Of a DNA stretch of 64,000 nt, positions 63,971-64,000 are shown piece by piece. The notes under the pieces are model-generated. The model had not been told where the DNA came from. It saw only the letters and a list, made by a program, of their open reading frames with translations, and ran no database searches. A program made the position numbers and the translations under genes. Source of the DNA: Methylomonas sp. Lineage in GTDB: Bacteria > Pseudomonadota > Gammaproteobacteria > Methylococcales > Methylomonadaceae. Every line of letters begins with the position of its first letter. Position 1 is the stretch's first letter. The stretch is taken from NCBI GenBank assembly GCA_002928965.1, contig PERU01000020.1, positions 1 to 64,000 on the forward strand, written 5' to 3'.

Positions 63971-64000
63971 CAAAGAAAAGGCGGCCCGGATGCCGTGTTG

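Overview
The window is chromosomal DNA of a gammaproteobacterium with about 50 % GC. The signs are an OxyR carrying Cys199 and Cys208, the gene order hslV-hslU-DUF971-ubiE-ubiJ-ubiB, GlnE with NtrB/NtrC, mreBCD-mrdA-rodA-mltB, a flgB-to-flgL operon behind a sigma-54 promoter with a FleQ-like box, and gatCAB. My guess is a Methylomonas-like member of the Methylococcales. That is inference from overall resemblance only, because no methane-oxidation gene lies here. Nearly all the DNA is genic. I saw no rRNA, tRNA, CRISPR array, prophage or intact insertion sequence.

Layout. 0-5 kb: oxyR, a ferritin-like bacterioferritin, a DUF389 membrane protein, a small secreted protein, xthA and erpA. 5.1-8.2 kb (minus): a tight three-gene envelope operon of a lipoprotein, a DUF4105-like Cys/His protein and an HExxH zincin. 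8.4-11.3 kb: glnE. 11.4-14.4 kb: a four-gene signalling operon of an EexN-like membrane protein, a receiver protein, a histidine kinase and a LuxR-type regulator. 15.4-23.4 kb: a glucan region with glgX, a DUF4912 protein, a GH57 branching-type enzyme, a protein joining two starch-binding-like modules to an endonuclease/exonuclease/phosphatase domain, and a phospholipase-D-like protein. 23.7-27.7 kb (minus): a dynamin-like GTPase and ntrC/ntrB. 28-29 kb: a gene-poor stretch with a pair of NtrC-like boxes, then a secreted protein. 29.4-35.7 kb: hslVU and the ubiquinone genes, interrupted by a Uma2 nuclease gene. 35.7-38.9 kb: leuA with a leucine-rich leader, a family 4 uracil-DNA glycosylase and rimI. 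39-41.6 kb: two NlpE-domain paralogues on either side of a transaldolase/fructose-6-phosphate aldolase. 42.1-52.0 kb: flgBCDEFGHIJKL. 52.0-53.2 kb: a redoxin and thpR. 53.2-59.9 kb (minus): the elongasome set mreB, mreC, mreD, mrdA, rodA, mltB. 60.0-63.8 kb: gatC, gatA, a second Uma2 gene and gatB. The right edge carries small dispersed repeats.

How the parts work together. Most blocks are standard: nitrogen sensing (GlnE, NtrBC), rod-shape growth, flagellar rod/hook assembly, ubiquinone synthesis and Gln-tRNA amidation. The less ordinary material is the glucan cluster with its CBM-nuclease fusion and PLD neighbour, the DUF4105/zincin/lipoprotein operon, and the EexN-like gene coupled to two-component genes. 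The control elements of most interest are the apparently leaderless leucine leader ahead of leuA, the NtrC-type boxes 32 bp apart together with a sigma-54 site at ntrB, a hairpin that would mask the flgG ribosome-binding site, and an mreC whose homology begins at an AUA codon.
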